From: Actinocatenispora sp963815125
GTDB taxonomy: Bacteria; Actinomycetota; Actinomycetes; Mycobacteriales; Micromonosporaceae
NCBI GenBank assembly: GCA_963815125.1
Contig: CAWFFM010000003.1
Location: forward strand, 806,001-870,000
Direction of reading: 5' to 3'
Length of the DNA stretch: 64,000 nucleotides
The first letter of the stretch is position 1. The number at the start of each line of letters is the position of its first letter. Both the position numbers and the translations under genes were made by a program. Of this stretch, positions 62,336-64,000 are shown one piece after another. The notes under the pieces are model-generated. The model was not told the DNA's origin. It was given only the letters and a program-made list of their open reading frames with translations, and ran no database searches.

Positions 62336-63430
62336 ATGGCACAGTCGGTACCGACAATAGAGGAAATCAGGCGCGCACCGAAGGTGCTGCTGCATGACCA
62401 TCTGGACGGCGGACTGCGGCCCGCCACGATCATCGAACTGGCGCGGCCCATCGGTTACTCGGACCGGCTGCCCAGTACGGATCCGGAAGCCCTCGGCCGA
62501 TGGTTCATCGACGCGGCGAGTTCCGGTTCACTGGAACGCTACCTGGAGACCTTCGACCACACCGTCGCGGTGATGCAGACGGTCGAGGGCCTGCAACGGG
62601 TCGCGGCCGAATGCGCGGAGGATCTGGCCGCCGACGGGGTGGTGTACGCCGAGGTGCGCTTCGCGCCCGAACAGCACACCAGTGGCGGGCTGAGCCTCTC
62701 GGAGGTGGTGGCCACCGTACTGTCCGGCTTCGCGATCGGCACCGCCCGGGCCGCCGAGGCCGGACACCAGATCAGGATCGGCACCCTGCTGACCGCGATG
62801 CGGCACGCCGCGCGGTCGATGGAGATCGCCGAACTGGCCGTGGAGTTCCGGGACGAGGGTGTCGTCGGCTTCGACATCGCCGGTGCCGAGGCGGGTTTCC
62901 CGCCCACCCGCCACCTGGACGCCTTCGAGTACCTGCAGCGGGAGAACTTCCACTTCACCATCCACGCCGGTGAGGCGTTCGGCCTGCCGAGCATCTGGCA
63001 GGCGATCCAGTGGTGCGGCGCGGACCGGCTCGGACACGGCGTACGGATCGTCGACGACGTACATGCCGCGGACGGTGGCCACCGGCTCGGCCGGCTCGCC
63101 GCCTACGTACGGGACAAGCGCATCCCGCTGGAACTGTGCCCGTCGTCGAACGTACAGACCGGTGCGGCGCCCTCGATCGCCGAACATCCCATCGGCGTGT
63201 TGCACGATCTGCGCTTCCGGGTGACCGTCAACACCGACAATCGTCTGATGAGCGGTACCAGCATGTCCCGGGAGATGGCGCTGCTGACCGAGGGCTTCGG
63301 CTACGGCTGGGCGGACCTGCAGTGGTTCACGGTCAACGCGATGAAGAGCTCGTTCCTTGGCTTCGACGAGCGGTTGGCCCTGATCAACGACGTGATCAAG
63401 CCGGCGTACGCCAAGCTGATCGGCGGTTGA
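62336..63430 (+). CDS. add: adenosine deaminase
   Basis: Deaminates adenosine and deoxyadenosine to inosine. 364 residues with zinc ligands in VLLHDHLDGGLRP, the HAGEAFG motif, the Glu of that motif acting as proton donor, and RLGHGVRI, then NTDNRLMSG with the late Asp pair. It fits the nucleoside-salvage theme of cdd and deoA. A TAAGGT hexamer ends 7 nt ahead of the ATG; it could be a -10 box for a leaderless mRNA. Confidence 0.96.
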   Translation: MAQSVPTIEEIRRAPKVLLHDHLDGGLRPATIIELARPIGYSDRLPSTDPEALGRWFIDAASSGSLERYLETFDHTVAVMQTVEGLQRVAAECAEDLAADGVVYAEVRFAPEQHTSGGLSLSEVVATVLSGFAIGTARAAEAGHQIRIGTLLTAMRHAARSMEIAELAVEFRDEGVVGFDIAGAEAGFPPTRHLDAFEYLQRENFHFTIHAGEAFGLPSIWQAIQWCGADRLGHGVRIVDDVHAADGGHRLGRLAAYVRDKRIPLELCPSSNVQTGAAPSIAEHPIGVLHDLRFRVTVNTDNRLMSGTSMSREMALLTEGFGYGWADLQWFTVNAMKSSFLGFDERLALINDVIKPAYAKLIGG

Positions 63431-63433
63431 CGC

Positions 63434-64000
63434 GTGGGGGTCGGCCGGGTTCTCGGGTACGCGCTGATGGTGGTGCTGACCGGGTTGATCGTGGTGCGCT
63501 GGTTCAGCCTGGACCGGGTCGCCCCGCTCGTGCAGGCGGTGGTACTCGTCCCGTACCTGTCGCTGGCCAGCCTGCTCGCCACCCTCATCCTGTTCGGCAC
63601 CGGCCGCCGCGGGCTGGGAATGTGGGCGCTGGTGGTCACCGTCGCGTACGCCGGTGCGCTGCTTCCCCGCTGGGCGGTGGCGCCCAAGCCGGTGCCGCAG
63701 GGTACGCCGCTGCGGGTGATGACCGCCAATCTGCAGGACGGCGGCGCCGACGCCGGTGACCTCATCTGGCGGATCCGCCAGCAGCATCCGGACCTGCTCA
63801 GCGTGCAGGAGCTGACCCCGGGTGCGGCGAGTGCCCTGCAGCGCGCCGGGATCGGCCGGTACCTGCCGAACCAGGTGCTCCGGGCCGCGCCGAAGGACGC
63901 CGGTACCGGACTGTACTCACGCCTTCCGCTGACCAACGGCCGCAGCCTGTCCCGGCAGAGCACCTTCGACCTGGCCCGCGCCGACATGAGCGTCGGTCGG
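63434..64000 (+). CDS. endonuclease/exonuclease/phosphatase-family membrane protein, N-terminal part
   Basis: The GTG at 63434 opens a frame that runs to the right edge with no stop. Two or three membrane helices (VLGYALMVVLTGLIVVRWFS and the following hydrophobic stretches) precede an EEP-type domain with MTANLQDGG, LLSVQELTPG and GTGLYSRLPL, the metal-site Asn and Glu of the family. These proteins are phosphodiesterases or nucleases, often membrane-anchored in actinobacteria. It starts 3 bp after the add stop. Confidence 0.85.
   Translation, partial: MGVGRVLGYALMVVLTGLIVVRWFSLDRVAPLVQAVVLVPYLSLASLLATLILFGTGRRGLGMWALVVTVAYAGALLPRWAVAPKPVPQGTPLRVMTANLQDGGADAGDLIWRIRQQHPDLLSVQELTPGAASALQRAGIGRYLPNQVLRAAPKDAGTGLYSRLPLTNGRSLSRQSTFDLARADMSVGR

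Overview
This 64 kb window is about 70% GC. GTG starts are frequent, stop and start codons often overlap (GTGA and similar), and the gene order is that of a filamentous actinomycete. Gene content and order (guaA, pssA/psd, pcrA, sucCD, the DUF6350 membrane protein, purNH, folD, mdh, icd, the BMP-family nucleoside ABC transporter, cdd, deoA, add) follow the conserved core block known from Streptomyces (the SCO47xx to SCO49xx region). The style suggests Micromonosporaceae or a close relative, but the sequence alone does not fix the genus. No rRNA, tRNA, CRISPR array, prophage or insertion sequence was seen.

Layout. 0-5.9 kb: DUF72 gene fragment, a lipoprotein, guaA, a double-Nudix protein, pssA and a psd with an extra N-terminal domain. 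6-11 kb: an envelope-stress locus with a PspC/LiaF-like membrane protein opposite a PspC-containing histidine kinase and its LuxR-type regulator. 11-16 kb: an LPXTG thioester-domain surface protein, a PIG-L deacetylase, chorismate mutase and a secreted M4 protease. 16-24 kb: pcrA, a small B12-binding protein, sucC, sucD, DUF6350. 24.4-26.7 kb: an accessory patch with the first copy of an inverted-repeat family and three proline-rich small membrane proteins. 27-29 kb: purN and purH. 29-32 kb: an HTH regulator and a secreted C39-like protease with a membrane-anchored partner. 32-37 kb: Na+/H+ antiporter, zinc finger, folD, mdh, icd. 37.3-38.8 kb: a DUF559 nuclease-like gene bracketed by two more copies of the repeat family, then a simple-sequence tract. 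38.8-46.5 kb: a DeoR-galT-galE-galK operon divergent from a sugar ABC importer. 46.5-53 kb: CorC-like CBS protein, trpS, 2'-5' RNA ligase-like protein, YihY, a TetR-controlled membrane protein, a probable structured small RNA, an SH3-like secreted protein and an SCO4848-family protein. 53-64 kb: a four-gene nucleoside importer with cdd, deoA and add for nucleoside salvage, together with a Clp-N/HTH protein, a cupin, DUF4272 and an endonuclease/exonuclease/phosphatase protein cut by the window edge.

Three observations stand out. (1) A family of about 140-bp intergenic elements is present in three copies, each made of four alternating copies of a 13-15 bp arm (CATTTTCCCCGAA). Two copies flank the DUF559 gene. 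(2) A probable small RNA at 51.9-52.2 kb on the minus strand has its own promoter, a strong ribosome-binding site, a 12-codon ORF, mutually exclusive stems and a terminator. (3) The promoter of the Clp-N/HTH gene has its -35 box inside one of two identical CGTCAA-N7-TTGACG operators and its -10 box inside the other, and the mRNA is apparently leaderless.
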